DNA of 64,000 bases from Microbacterium laevaniformans (GTDB lineage: Bacteria > Actinomycetota > Actinomycetes > Actinomycetales > Microbacteriaceae), in NCBI RefSeq assembly GCF_016907555.1, contig NZ_JAFBCE010000001.1:434001-498000 (forward strand), given 5' to 3'. This document shows positions 11,028-19,881 of this stretch, piece after piece. Within the stretch, counting starts at the first letter, position 1; every line of letters starts with the position of its first letter. A model generated the notes under the pieces. That model searched no databases. It saw nothing but the letters and a program-made list of their open reading frames with translations, and was not told where the DNA came from. The translations under genes were made by a program, and so were the position numbers.

Positions 11028-11957
11028 ATGACCACCGCTCACGCGCCCGCGGCATCTCCGCGTCGTCGGCGCCGCGACCGCACGCCGCTGGTCCTGTTGC
11101 TGCCCGCCCTGGCGATGCTGCTGGTCTTCATCGGCTGGCCTCTGGTGCAGCTGATCGTCATGTCGTTCCAGAAGTACGGGCGCGAGCAGATCTTCGGCAA
11201 GCCGCCCACCTTCGTCTGGTTCGACAACTACGTGCGTGTGCTGACCGACTCCGAGTTCTGGGTCGTCCTGGCCCGCAGCTTCGGGCTGATGGTGGTCTGC
11301 GCCGCCGCCACGATGGTGCTCGGGATCGCGATAGCCCTGATGATGACCTCACTCGGACGCGTGATGCGCACCGTCGTCTCGGTGGGGCTGCTGCTGGCCT
11401 GGGCGATGCCCGCGCTCACCGGCACCATCGTGTGGGGCTGGATCTTCGACACGTCCTACGGCCTCGTCAACTACGCGCTGACGCGGATCACCGGGCAGAA
11501 CTGGTTCGGACACAGCTGGCTGTCCGACCCCCTCAGCTTCTTCGGCGTCGCGGCGATCATCATCACGTGGGGCGCGATCCCGTTCGTCGCGTTCTCCACC
11601 TACGCCGGACTCTCGCAGGTTCCCGACGAGGTGCTGGAGGCGGCATCCCTCGACGGGTCGGGCGCGTGGCAGCGGTTCCGCTTCATCGTCGTGCCCTACA
11701 TCCGCTCGATCCTCGTCGTGCTGCTCATCCTGCAGGTGATCTGGGACCTGCGCGTGTTCGCACAGATCTATGCGCTGCAGACCGTCGGCGGCATCCGCGC
11801 CGACACGAACACCATCGGCGTCTACATCTACAGCGTCTCGATGGCCACCGGCGATCTCGGTTCGGGAGGGGCGATCTCGGTGATCCTCGTCGTCGTGCTG
11901 CTCGCCATCTCCGCCTACTACATCCGCACCATGCTGACCTCGGAGGACGACGGATGA
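11028..11957 (+). CDS. Sugar ABC importer permease, MalF/DasB-like
   Basis: 309-residue membrane protein, about six transmembrane helices, forming half of the translocation pore. The EAA loop that contacts the ATPase is EVLEAASLDGSGAWQRFRFI near residues 200-220. ATG at 11028 with AAAGGAG eight bases upstream. Its stop overlaps the start of the second permease (ATGA), so the two are translationally coupled. No ATPase gene is present in the operon. Confidence 0.93.
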   Translation: MTTAHAPAASPRRRRRDRTPLVLLLPALAMLLVFIGWPLVQLIVMSFQKYGREQIFGKPPTFVWFDNYVRVLTDSEFWVVLARSFGLMVVCAAATMVLGIAIALMMTSLGRVMRTVVSVGLLLAWAMPALTGTIVWGWIFDTSYGLVNYALTRITGQNWFGHSWLSDPLSFFGVAAIIITWGAIPFVAFSTYAGLSQVPDEVLEAASLDGSGAWQRFRFIVVPYIRSILVVLLILQVIWDLRVFAQIYALQTVGGIRADTNTIGVYIYSVSMATGDLGSGGAISVILVVVLLAISAYYIRTMLTSEDDG

Positions 11958-12793
11958 GCGCCCGCACGAGACGCGCCGCCGGGCGTGTGCTCCTCAACCT
12001 CGCCGCCGTCGTCGTCTTCGTCTGCTCGGTCTTCCCGGTCTACTGGATGGTCAACACCGCCTTCCTGCCCGGCTCGGCCGTCAAGAGCGAGACGCCGCAC
12101 TTCTGGCCCGACCAGTTCACCCTGCAGAGCTTCCGCGCGGCCTGGGACGGCGGGTTCATGCCGGCGCTGTGGATCTCGCTGGCCGTCACCGTGCTCACCG
12201 TCGCCGCGGCCCTGGTCTTCGCCTTCCTCGCCGCCATCGCCATCTCGCGGTACCGCTTCCGTTCCCGCAAGAGCTTCATCGTCGCGATCCTCGTGATCCA
12301 GATGATCCCCGCCGAGGCGATGATCATCTCGACCTTCCGCGTGCTCGACGGCTGGCACCTGCTGAACACCGTGATCGGACTGTCGGCGGTCTACATCGCC
12401 ATGGTGCTGCCCTTCACGATCTGGACCCTGCGCGGGTTCGTCAACGGCATCCCCGCCGACCTCGAGGAGGCGGCGATGATCGACGGGTGCAGCAGGGCAC
12501 AGGCCTTCTGGCGCGTGACCTTCCCGCTGCTCGCGCCGGGACTGGTCTCCACCGGGATCTTCGCGTTCATCCAAGCGTGGAACGAGTTCATCTTCGCCCT
12601 CGTGATCATGACCCGCCCCGAGGCGCAGACGCTTCCCATCTGGCTGCGCAGCTTCGTCCAGGCGACGAAGGCGACCGACTGGGCCGTCGTCATGGCCGGC
12701 TCGACCCTCATGGCCATTCCGGTGATCATCTTCTTCCTCATCGTGCAGGGCAAGATGACCAGCGGTCTCGTGTCGGGAGCGGTGAAGGGCTGA
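11954..12793 (+). CDS. Sugar ABC importer permease, MalG/DasC-like
   Basis: 279-residue partner permease with six predicted helices. The EAA loop is DLEEAAMIDGCSRAQAFWRV. The start ATG at 11954 overlaps the previous stop; the longer frame open upstream is only the overlap with the first permease. Its stop overlaps the ATG of the kinase gene by one base, so import and phosphorylation are coupled. Confidence 0.93.
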   Translation: MSARTRRAAGRVLLNLAAVVVFVCSVFPVYWMVNTAFLPGSAVKSETPHFWPDQFTLQSFRAAWDGGFMPALWISLAVTVLTVAAALVFAFLAAIAISRYRFRSRKSFIVAILVIQMIPAEAMIISTFRVLDGWHLLNTVIGLSAVYIAMVLPFTIWTLRGFVNGIPADLEEAAMIDGCSRAQAFWRVTFPLLAPGLVSTGIFAFIQAWNEFIFALVIMTRPEAQTLPIWLRSFVQATKATDWAVVMAGSTLMAIPVIIFFLIVQGKMTSGLVSGAVKG

Positions 12794-13749
12794 TGCGACT
12801 CGGATTCGACGTCGGGGGCACCAAGACCGACGCCGTGGTCGTCGCGTCATCCGGCCCGCGCGGCGGCGACGCGTCGGATCAGCGGATCCTCGCTCGTGTG
12901 CGCCGGGCGACCGGGTGGGGCGCGGATGCGGTGATCACGACGATCCTCGACGCGGTGGACGAGCTGGCTGCCGCCGTCGCCATGCCCCCTGCCGCCTTCA
13001 CCTCGCTCGGCGTCGGGATGCCGGGGCAGGTCGCTCCGGGAGGCGCGGTGGTCGCCCATGCGGTGAACCTCGGCATCGACGAGCTCGATCTGGCCCTCGC
13101 ACTCGGGCCGCGCCTGGGCATTCCGGTGCGGGCCGAGAACGACGTCAAGGCCGCTGCCGTCGGTGCCGCGGTGCTGCGCGGTGCGGACACGCTGCCGTCG
13201 ATGGCGTACCTCAATCTCGGCACCGGCATCGCCGCCGGGTTCGTGCACGGCGGCCGACTCTGGCGAGGCGTCCACGGAGCCGCGGGGGAGGTCGGACATA
13301 TCTCCGTCGATCCGACGGGACCCCTTTGCCGCTGCGGACAGCGCGGCTGCATCGAGGCCTTCAGCGGGGGAGCCGCCGTCGCGGAGCGATGGGGCCGGCC
13401 CGCGGAGCTGCCCGTGCGCGACGTGTTCGACGCCGCCGACGCCGGCGACCCGCTCGCCGTGCAGCTGCGCCGAGGGCTCGCGTACGGCGTCGCGTCGGCG
13501 GTCCGCGTGATCGTGCTGTCCACCGATGTCGACGCCGTGGTGCTCGGGGGAGGCGTCACGGCACTGGGCGACCGTATGCTGAGGCCGGTGCTCGCCGAAC
13601 TGGACTCCAGCGCCGCGGCATCCCCGTTCCTGCGGTCGCTGCGGCTCAGCGAGCGCGTCGATCTGCTGCCGTCGGGATCGCCCGCCGCAGCACTGGGCGC
13701 CGCCATCCTCGGCGCCGAATCCGAGCAGGAGGCTGTTTTCCATGGCTGA
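12793..13749 (+). CDS. ROK-family sugar kinase, probable N-acetylglucosamine kinase
   Basis: 318 residues. Phosphorylates the imported sugar at the 6-position with ATP. N-terminal phosphate loop FDVGGTKTDAVVV, catalytic-region ENDVKAAA, GEVGHISVDPTG and the zinc motif CRCGQRGCIEAFSGG are all present. No HTH, so it is an enzyme and not a regulator. Specificity for GlcNAc is inferred from its position between the importer and nagB, which it overlaps by 8 bp. Confidence 0.85.
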   Translation: MRLGFDVGGTKTDAVVVASSGPRGGDASDQRILARVRRATGWGADAVITTILDAVDELAAAVAMPPAAFTSLGVGMPGQVAPGGAVVAHAVNLGIDELDLALALGPRLGIPVRAENDVKAAAVGAAVLRGADTLPSMAYLNLGTGIAAGFVHGGRLWRGVHGAAGEVGHISVDPTGPLCRCGQRGCIEAFSGGAAVAERWGRPAELPVRDVFDAADAGDPLAVQLRRGLAYGVASAVRVIVLSTDVDAVVLGGGVTALGDRMLRPVLAELDSSAAASPFLRSLRLSERVDLLPSGSPAAALGAAILGAESEQEAVFHG

Positions 13750-14521
13750 AGTCGTCATCGTCCCCTCGGCCGCGGATGCCGGGGCGCTCGTCGCCGACGA
13801 GATCGTCCGCCTCATCGCGGCACGCCCGGACGCGGTGCTGGGGCTGGCGACCGGGTCGACTCCGCTCCCCGTCTACGAGGCGCTGCGGCCCCGGCTCGCC
13901 GGCACCGACGTGTCGCGGGTGCGCGGGTTCGCCCTGGACGAGTACGTGGGCATCGACCCGCGGCATCCGCAGAGCTACCGCTCCGTCATCACGACGGAGG
14001 TGGTCGAGCCGCTCGGCCTCGATCCCGAGCGCATCCACACGCCGAACGGTGATCTGGCGAGCATCGCGCACGCCGGAGAGGACTACGAGCGGGCCATCGC
14101 CGACGCGGGCGGCATCGACCTGCAGATCCTCGGGATCGGCACCTCCGGTCACATCGGCTTCAACGAGCCCGGCTCCTCCTTCGCATCGCGGACGCGCGTG
14201 AAGACGCTCATCGAGCAGACGCGACGCGACAACGCCCGCTTCTTCGACACGATCGACGACGTGCCGATGCACTGCATCACGCAGGGGCTCGGCACGATCC
14301 TGTCGGCGCGTCACCTGTTCCTCCTCGCCTTCGGTGAGAGCAAGGCTGCGGCCGTCGCGGGCGCCGTCGAAGGCCCCGTGACCTCGTCGCTGCCGGGCTC
14401 GGCGATCCAGCTGCACCCGCACGTGACCGTCGTGGTCGACGAGGCCGCGGCATCCCGCCTGGAGCACGCCGACTACTACCGCTACGCCTACGCGAACAAG
14501 CCGGCCTGGCAGGGTCTCTGA
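13742..14521 (+). CDS. nagB: Glucosamine-6-phosphate deaminase
   Basis: Converts glucosamine-6-phosphate to fructose-6-phosphate and ammonia, feeding amino sugars into glycolysis. 259 residues, the usual length. LGLATGSTP is the phosphate loop, FALDEYVGI carries the catalytic Asp, and GHIGFNEPGSSF carries the His/Glu relay. The residue before GHIGF is Ser where the E. coli enzyme has Asp. Last gene of the operon that starts at the ROK regulator. Confidence 0.95.
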   Translation: MAEVVIVPSAADAGALVADEIVRLIAARPDAVLGLATGSTPLPVYEALRPRLAGTDVSRVRGFALDEYVGIDPRHPQSYRSVITTEVVEPLGLDPERIHTPNGDLASIAHAGEDYERAIADAGGIDLQILGIGTSGHIGFNEPGSSFASRTRVKTLIEQTRRDNARFFDTIDDVPMHCITQGLGTILSARHLFLLAFGESKAAAVAGAVEGPVTSSLPGSAIQLHPHVTVVVDEAAASRLEHADYYRYAYANKPAWQGL

Positions 14522-14603
14522 CGGCGCTCATCCGTCCCCTCTCGCCGGTAGGCGTCGGCGAAAGCGACATGACGGGACGGACGAGCGGCGGTAGGGTCGG
14601 GCC

Positions 14604-15239
14604 ATGACGGATGCCGAGATCCGAAAGCCCGTGCCCGCATGGATCTGGGGCGGCGCGCTGCTCGCCGCCAGTGCGGTGGTGCCGACGGCGGTGCGGGCCG
14701 TGGCGCCGGGAGGCCTCGGCTCGGGTGTCGCGATCGTGACGGCGGTGCTGTTCGCGGCATCCCTCCTCGTGTTCGCCTTCGGGCTGCGTGGGCAGGGATC
14801 GATCGTCGCACGGCGTCCACCGGGCATGGCGGCGCTGCTCGTGCTCGCGGTCCTCCCGCCGGTCGTCGAGCTGGCGCTGTCGGCCCTGGCGACCGGGCAG
14901 GACATCTCACTCCTGCAGATCTTGTCGTTCACGCAGCTGGCCGTCACCGCCGCCGCGGCGCTGGTCGCCGTGGTCGCGATCGGGCGCGCCGCCGTCGTGC
15001 CGCGGCCGTGGCAGTGGGCGCCCGCCTGGGGGCTCGCGGTGATCGTCGCGACCTCGGCGCTGCCCCAGATCGCGCTCGTCGGGGCCTCGGGTCAAGACCC
15101 GCAGGGGCTCCTGTGGCTGTTCGCGCTCGGGTCGCTCGTGATCCTCACCGTGCCGCTGGCGCTGGGGATCCTCGCCATGGTGCTCGGCGCGCGCGGGCAG
15201 GCCGCTCCGAGCCCGCAGATCTACCCGCCGGCCGTCTGA
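14604..15239 (+). CDS. Hypothetical integral membrane protein
   Basis: 211 residues with about six hydrophobic segments, among them WIWGGALLAASAVVPTAVRA, a VLLVLAVLPPVVELALSALA-like pair, and a C-terminal ALGSLVILTVPLALGILAMV. No recognised family. TAGGGT at 14592-14597 lies six bases before the ATG, so the transcript is probably leaderless. It may be transcribed alone after nagB. Confidence 0.75.
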   Translation: MTDAEIRKPVPAWIWGGALLAASAVVPTAVRAVAPGGLGSGVAIVTAVLFAASLLVFAFGLRGQGSIVARRPPGMAALLVLAVLPPVVELALSALATGQDISLLQILSFTQLAVTAAAALVAVVAIGRAAVVPRPWQWAPAWGLAVIVATSALPQIALVGASGQDPQGLLWLFALGSLVILTVPLALGILAMVLGARGQAAPSPQIYPPAV

Positions 15240-15249
15240 GCGGTCCCAC

Positions 15250-16067
15250 TCAGTCGGTGAAGACCTTGCCCGGATTCAGGATGCCGAGGGGGTCGAACAC
15301 CCGGGTGATCTGGCGCTGCAGCTGCCACTGATCCTCGCCGAGCTCGTCGACGAGCCAGCGGCGCTTGAGCACGCCGACCCCGTGTTCGCCGGTGAGGGTG
15401 CCGCCGAGGCGCAGGGCCGCGCGGAACAGCTCGTCGGCGGCGCGCCAGATGATCTCGGGAACCTCCTCGCCGTCGAAGACGAAGTTGGGGTGCAGGTTGC
15501 CGTCGCCCGCGTGGCAGACGGTCGGGATCACGAGGTCGTAGGCGCGCTCGATGCGCGCGATCTCGTCGAACATCGCGGGAAGGGCGCTGCGGGGAACCGA
15601 CACGTCCTCGATCAGTGTCGTGCCCATCGCCTCCATGGCCGGATGCATCGAGCGGCGGATGGTCCACAGCAGCTCGGCCTCGGCGTCGTCCACAGCCCGT
15701 GCGCGGCGAGGACGTCGTTGAGGTCGGCGTTGAGGATGCCGGGCTCGACAACCGCCAGCAGGTCGTCGGCCCGCACCTCCAGGATGCGGTCCATTCCGCG
15801 CATCGACAGCACGATCTCGCCGGCACCGGCGTTCGCGCCGCCCGCCAGCCCCGTGCCCGCGCCGCGGATCACGACGGGTGTGCCCGTCGCGGACGCGATG
15901 CGCATCGTCGCCTGGACGTCGGCGACGGATGCCGCGTGCACGATCGCCACCGGCGAGCCGGCGGCCGCGTGGCCGGACTTGTCCGCGCGGGCGGCGTCGA
16001 GGGCGGCGGGATCCGTGTCGATGCGGTCGGCGAGCTCGGCGGTGAGCAGGTCGAGGACGGCGCTCAC
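15250..16067 (-). pseudogene. FAD-linked oxidase (GlcD-like) with internal deletion
   Basis: N-terminal part (16067 to about 15693, GTG start, 125 codons): the FAD-binding segment PVVIRGAGTGLAGGANA, then VVEPGILNADLNDVLAAHG. C-terminal part (about 15693 to 15250, another frame, 147 codons): LIEDVSVPRSALPAMF, PTVCHAGDGNLHPNFVF, GTLTGEHGVGVLKRRWL. Intact glycolate/lactate oxidase subunits of this family are about 455 residues, so about 180 codons are missing between the two parts, with a frame change at 15690-15693. The lost piece holds the rest of the FAD-binding domain (the TIGGNIATNAGG region). The product cannot be active. Confidence 0.85.
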
Positions 16068-16080
16068 GATCGGGCGCGGC

Positions 16081-16503
16081 TCACGCGGCGAGTCGGCGTC
16101 GACCCGAGACCAGTCCGACGGTCACGGCGACCACCGCGTACGCCAGGCCGATCCACGCGTTGCCGCTCGTCCACCAGACGATCGTCGCGGAGGCGTAGAC
16201 GAGCAGTTCGACGAGCGCCCGCACGAACGGGTGCACGACGAACACGGCGCGCGGTGAGACGAACAGAGCCCAGAGCAGGATCGCGATCAACGGAGCGCCG
16301 ATGCCGGCCACGATGTTCCACGGGAACGGCCAGGCGGTGAAGCCCCAGACCGCCAGGGTGACGAAGGCGAACAGTTCGCAGAGGAAGGCGAGGACATCCA
16401 CCGCATCCAGCGCAGGGCGCACGCCGGCCGGACGTGCGGCGGCACCGTCGGCCGATCGCGGGGCCTCGGGGGCGGCGGGACGGACGTGCGGCAGTTCGGA
16501 CAT
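16081..16503 (-). CDS. YrdB-family (DUF2568) membrane protein
   Basis: 140 residues. A proline/alanine-rich N-terminal tail of about 35 residues is followed by four hydrophobic segments (VLAFLCELFAFVTLAVWGF; NIVAGIGAPLIAILLWALF; a middle one containing VELLVYASATIVWW; and IGLAYAVVAVTVGLV). The first helix with its conserved Glu and the WxFF-like PFPWN are typical of YrdB/DUF2568. Function unknown. It lies 13 bp upstream of the broken oxidase. Confidence 0.75.
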   Translation of the reverse strand: MSELPHVRPAAPEAPRSADGAAARPAGVRPALDAVDVLAFLCELFAFVTLAVWGFTAWPFPWNIVAGIGAPLIAILLWALFVSPRAVFVVHPFVRALVELLVYASATIVWWTSGNAWIGLAYAVVAVTVGLVSGRRRLAA

Positions 16504-16544
16504 TCCGCCAGTTTACGCGGCGGGGCTGTGACTCACGTTGGCCG

Positions 16545-16880
16545 TCAGCCGACGAGGCGCCAGATGTCGGTGACGGTGGCCGGGCCGGCGGCGCCTGCCA
16601 TGTACGCAATCGAGATCTTCGTGAACCAGAAGTCGAGGACGGTGCCCTCGATCGTGACCTCTGCGGTGCCTTCGGCGGACAGGGTGACCCGCGCTCGCTC
16701 AACGTCGCCGAACTTCACCGTCACCGTGCTGCCGGGTGCGCCGTCGGGAAGGACCGGTGTGGGTTCCGGAGTCGGTGTCGGGGTGGGAGTCACGGAGCGA
16801 TCCGTGGCCAGGACCGGAAGCGCGGGATCTCGGGGGAGGACCTGCGCGGTACCGGTGGAGGGGCTTCTCTCGTCCGGTGC
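16545..16880 (-). pseudogene. Possible C-terminal remnant of a secreted or surface protein
   Basis: From the nagA stop downstream the same frame stays open to 16545. It encodes a Pro/Thr linker (TPTPTPTPEPTPVLPDG) and a beta-rich domain (STVTVKFGDVERARVTLSAE) that looks like an Ig-like end of a secreted enzyme. There is no ATG between the nagA stop (16887) and a GTG at 16793. A stand-alone 82-residue protein from that GTG lacks a signal peptide, so a fragment of a deleted larger gene is more likely. Confidence 0.4.
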
Positions 16881-16886
16881 CCGCGG

Positions 16887-18023
16887 TCAGACGCGGATGC
16901 CGTCGACCCACACCGTCCGCACCCGGAGGTGCTCGTCGAGCAGCACGACGTCGGCGACACGACCGCTCTCGACGACGCCGAACCGGTCGTCGACGCCGAT
17001 AGCACGCGCGGGAATGCGGGTCAGCGCGTCGACGGCGCTCGTCAGCGCGATGCCGTGGCCGACGGCGAGCCGCAGGGCAGCGTCCTGGGTGAGCGTCGAG
17101 CCCGCGATGGCGCCGCCGTCATCGAGCCGTGCGGTGCCGGCGGTGACCGTCACGGCGAGCCCGCCGAGCTCGTAGTGCCCGTCGGCGGCGCCGGCGGCCG
17201 CCATCGCGTCGGTGATGAGCGCGACCCGACCCGGCGCCTGCGTGAACGCCAGCGCGACGACGTCCGGATGCACGTGCACCCCGTCGGCGATGATCTCCAG
17301 CGTCACCCGCTCGTCGCGGAGCGCGGCCACCACCGGCCCGGGTTCGCGGTGGTGGATGCCGGGCATGGCGTTGAACGCGTGCGTGAGGATCGTCGCGCCG
17401 GCGTCGAAGGCGGCGAAGGCGTCGTCCGCGGTGGCGTTCGTGTGGCCGACCGCCACCGCGACACCCGCGGCGACGAACTGCGACACCGCCGCCAGCGCGC
17501 CCGGCAGCTCGGGTGCGAGGGTGACCTGCCGCACGGTGCCGCGCCCGGCGTCGAGCAGCCGTCCCACGGCCGCGGCATCGGGCGGGCGGAGCAGGCTGAG
17601 TGTGTGAGCGCCCTTGTGTCCGGGATCGAGGAACGGCCCTTCGAGGTGGGAGCCGAGGATCGTCGCGTCGCGCTCGACGAGATCGGCGATGACGCCGGCG
17701 CGGGCGGCGAGATGGTCGAGCGATGCCGTGACGAGCGAAAGCACCGCGCGGGTCGTCCCGTGCGCACGGTGCACGGCCCGCGCCGTGGCGATGGCCTCGG
17801 CGCCGTCATCGAACGAGGCGCCCCCGCCGCCGTGACCGTGGATGTCGATGAACCCGGGAGCGAGCACCCCTCCCGCGGCGTCGATCACCTGGCCCGCCCT
17901 CAGGGTGCGCCACGTCGTGCCCGTGCCGCGGCCGTCGATGACCCCGTCGGTGAAGGCGATCCAGGCGTCGGGGGTGAGTGTTCCGGCGGTGACCAGTTGC
18001 GCCGAGTGGATGACGGTGGTCAT
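16887..18023 (-). CDS. nagA: N-acetylglucosamine-6-phosphate deacetylase
   Basis: Removes acetate from GlcNAc-6-phosphate to give glucosamine-6-phosphate, the NagB substrate. 378 residues, amidohydrolase fold. Metal and active-site residues are visible: FIDIHGHGG (HxH), HLEGPFL (Glu), VGHTNA and LTHAFNAM (His), and ALITDAM (Asp). ATG at 18023 overlaps the stop of the hexosaminidase gene (ATGA); a longer open frame upstream is only the overlap with that gene. Second gene of a two-gene operon. Confidence 0.95.
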   Translation of the reverse strand: MTTVIHSAQLVTAGTLTPDAWIAFTDGVIDGRGTGTTWRTLRAGQVIDAAGGVLAPGFIDIHGHGGGGASFDDGAEAIATARAVHRAHGTTRAVLSLVTASLDHLAARAGVIADLVERDATILGSHLEGPFLDPGHKGAHTLSLLRPPDAAAVGRLLDAGRGTVRQVTLAPELPGALAAVSQFVAAGVAVAVGHTNATADDAFAAFDAGATILTHAFNAMPGIHHREPGPVVAALRDERVTLEIIADGVHVHPDVVALAFTQAPGRVALITDAMAAAGAADGHYELGGLAVTVTAGTARLDDGGAIAGSTLTQDAALRLAVGHGIALTSAVDALTRIPARAIGVDDRFGVVESGRVADVVLLDEHLRVRTVWVDGIRV

Positions 18024-19594
18024 GTGTTGTCCCCTTGCACGGTGATCGGCTCCGCGGGTGTCCAATCGATCTCGGACAGCGCGGTGAAGCGGATGCCGAG
18101 TGACCTCCACAGCGGCCCGAGCCCGCCCACGCGGGCCCGGAAGGACTCCCATGTTCGCAGAGGGAGGGCTCCCAGCGCCGGGGACCACGCCGCTTCTGCA
18201 GCGGCGGCGATGCGCGGGAAGGCGAGGGCGTCGATGTCGGCGGATGTGCGGACGGTCTCGCTCCACAGCGGCGCCTCCACGCCGAGAATCTGCGCCTGAT
18301 CGATGCCGTCGATGACGGCAGTCGGCTCCCACTCGTAGGAGCGGCGGGCACTGGTCACTCCACGCGCCCACGTCAGCCCGAGTGGCGAGTCGGGGTCGAA
18401 CTTCATGTCGAGGTAGATCGCGTCGGCGGGTGAGAGGATGACGCGTCCGCCGCGGCGGACGAAGCCCCGGGTCTTCTCGTCCATGCCGTCGGTCGGCGAC
18501 ACGAAACCCCAGTACTGTCCGATGGTTCCCTCCGCGAGGCCGCCGCAGACGCCGGCCTCGTGCCAGGCGATGGCGGTCTTGCCGGTCTCGGCCACCAGCC
18601 GCGAGACGCGTGCGATGTAGCGGTCGTAATCCTCGGCATCCGTCCCCAGCGCCTCGTCGCCGCCGATGTGCAGGTACGGACCGGGAGTGAGAGCCGCCAA
18701 CTCGGTGAGGACGTCGGCGAGGAAGGTGTACGTCGCCTCGTCGCGGATCCGCAACGACGAGAAGCCCACGCCGATGCCTTCGTAGGCGACGCCGCCGAGC
18801 GGGAGGGCGCTGCCGTCCTCTTCCGACTGCCGCCGCAGCTGCGCGCTCACCACCGGCGGTGCGCACAGCTCGGGGTAGGCGAGGGAGATGGCGTGGGTGT
18901 GACTGGGACCGTCGATCTCGGGCACGACGATCATGTGGTGGCGGCCGGCGTACGCGACGATGGCGCGGTAGTCCTCGTGCGTGTAGAAGCCGCCGCCGTC
19001 GGCGCCGACCGAGCTCGTGGCGGACTTCTCGGTGAGCCGGGGGCGGGAGTGCATCTGGATGCGCCATCCCTGGTCGTCGGTCAGGTGCAGGTGCAGGGCG
19101 TTGAACTTCAAGCCGGCGGCGCGGTCGATGTAGCCGCACACCGTCGCGACATCGAGGAAGTGACGGGCGACGTCGAGCATGACGCCGCGATACGCGAAGC
19201 GGGGGGTGTCCTCGATCTCCATCGCCGCAATCCGCCAGCCCGAGGCGTCTGTCGTGATCGCCTGCACGAGCGTCTGCACGCCGTAGAAGAGGCCCGCCGC
19301 ATCGGCGCCGGCCACGTGCACGGCGCCGGCGTCGCTGCTCAGCCGGTACGACTCGGCGGGCCCGTCGTGCTCGAGGCTCAATCGGAGGTGTGGCTCCTGG
19401 CCGTTCGCGGGTGTCGGGGCGGCGAGGCGGATGCCGGTGCGCGCCGCGATCAGCCGGCGGAGCTCCGCGGCGGCGTCGGCGACTCCCGCGGCATCCGTCG
19501 TCATCACGAGTGCGACGTCGCTCGCGAGGAGGAAGGGGCTGCCCTCGTCGAGGGTCAGCCGCGCGGGTGCGGGGACGAGGCAGGGCTGCGACAC
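18020..19594 (-). CDS. Beta-N-acetylhexosaminidase, family GH20
   Basis: Cleaves terminal GlcNAc from chitobiose and related oligosaccharides. 524 residues: an N-terminal GH20b domain, then the catalytic barrel starting near FAYRGVMLDVARHFLDV, with LHLHLTDDQGWRI, VPEIDGPSHTHA and the catalytic Asp-Glu pair in YLHIGGDEALG. No signal peptide or lipobox, so it is probably cytoplasmic and acts on imported disaccharide. First gene of the nagA operon; an operator-like site shared with the importer operon lies 69-87 bp upstream. Confidence 0.93.
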   Translation of the reverse strand: MSQPCLVPAPARLTLDEGSPFLLASDVALVMTTDAAGVADAAAELRRLIAARTGIRLAAPTPANGQEPHLRLSLEHDGPAESYRLSSDAGAVHVAGADAAGLFYGVQTLVQAITTDASGWRIAAMEIEDTPRFAYRGVMLDVARHFLDVATVCGYIDRAAGLKFNALHLHLTDDQGWRIQMHSRPRLTEKSATSSVGADGGGFYTHEDYRAIVAYAGRHHMIVVPEIDGPSHTHAISLAYPELCAPPVVSAQLRRQSEEDGSALPLGGVAYEGIGVGFSSLRIRDEATYTFLADVLTELAALTPGPYLHIGGDEALGTDAEDYDRYIARVSRLVAETGKTAIAWHEAGVCGGLAEGTIGQYWGFVSPTDGMDEKTRGFVRRGGRVILSPADAIYLDMKFDPDSPLGLTWARGVTSARRSYEWEPTAVIDGIDQAQILGVEAPLWSETVRTSADIDALAFPRIAAAAEAAWSPALGALPLRTWESFRARVGGLGPLWRSLGIRFTALSEIDWTPAEPITVQGDNT

Positions 19595-19663
19595 GGTGTC
19601 TCCATTCTGCGTGGCGGCCGGGGATCGGGCCCAGCGGCAGCGGCCCGAGCCTGCGGCGGTGAT

Positions 19664-19681
19664 GTAAGGAGTCCTAACAAA
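19664..19681. promoter_or_regulatory. Putative ROK operator upstream of hexosaminidase-nagA
   Basis: GTAAGGAGTCCTAACAAA, 15 of 18 bases identical to the site at 8362-8379. The core GTAAGGA.TCCTAAC is an imperfect inverted repeat. On the minus strand TTAGGA in the site could serve as a -10 for the hexosaminidase gene. It links the two amino-sugar operons to one regulator. Confidence 0.6.
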
Positions 19682-19726
19682 TCCGATAACGCCAGCCTAG
19701 CCGTGTGCCGGCGGCGTCGCATCCGA

Positions 19727-19732
19727 TATGCT
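19727..19732 (+). promoter_or_regulatory. Probable -10 box of glyA
   Basis: TATGCT, placed so that transcription would start near 19739, exactly where the ZTP riboswitch begins. No convincing -35. Confidence 0.45.
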
Positions 19733-19737
19733 CGCAC

Positions 19738-19812
19738 TGTCGCGACTGGCGTTGAGGTGGGTCACCATCGGGGAGCGGCGAACACGGCAATCGACCGCAC
19801 GCCTGGGCCGGC
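19738..19812 (+). ncRNA. ZTP (pfl) riboswitch upstream of glyA
   Basis: The plus strand carries the hallmarks of the pfl motif in order: CGCGACTGGCG near the 5' end, a GGTGGG/CACC stem, CGGGGAGCG, and the 3' part CCGCACGCCTGGGC that forms the pseudoknot. The class senses the folate-stress alarmone ZTP/ZMP and is known upstream of glyA, folD and purH. A stem GTGCGC/GCGCAC follows at about 19831-19845 and may be the expression platform. The glyA ATG is 70 bp downstream. Confidence 0.85.
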
Positions 19813-19881
19813 CTTCGTTTGATACACCGGCGTGCGCCCGGCGCACACCGGCATCCACCCGACGAATGGCAGGAGACCGTC

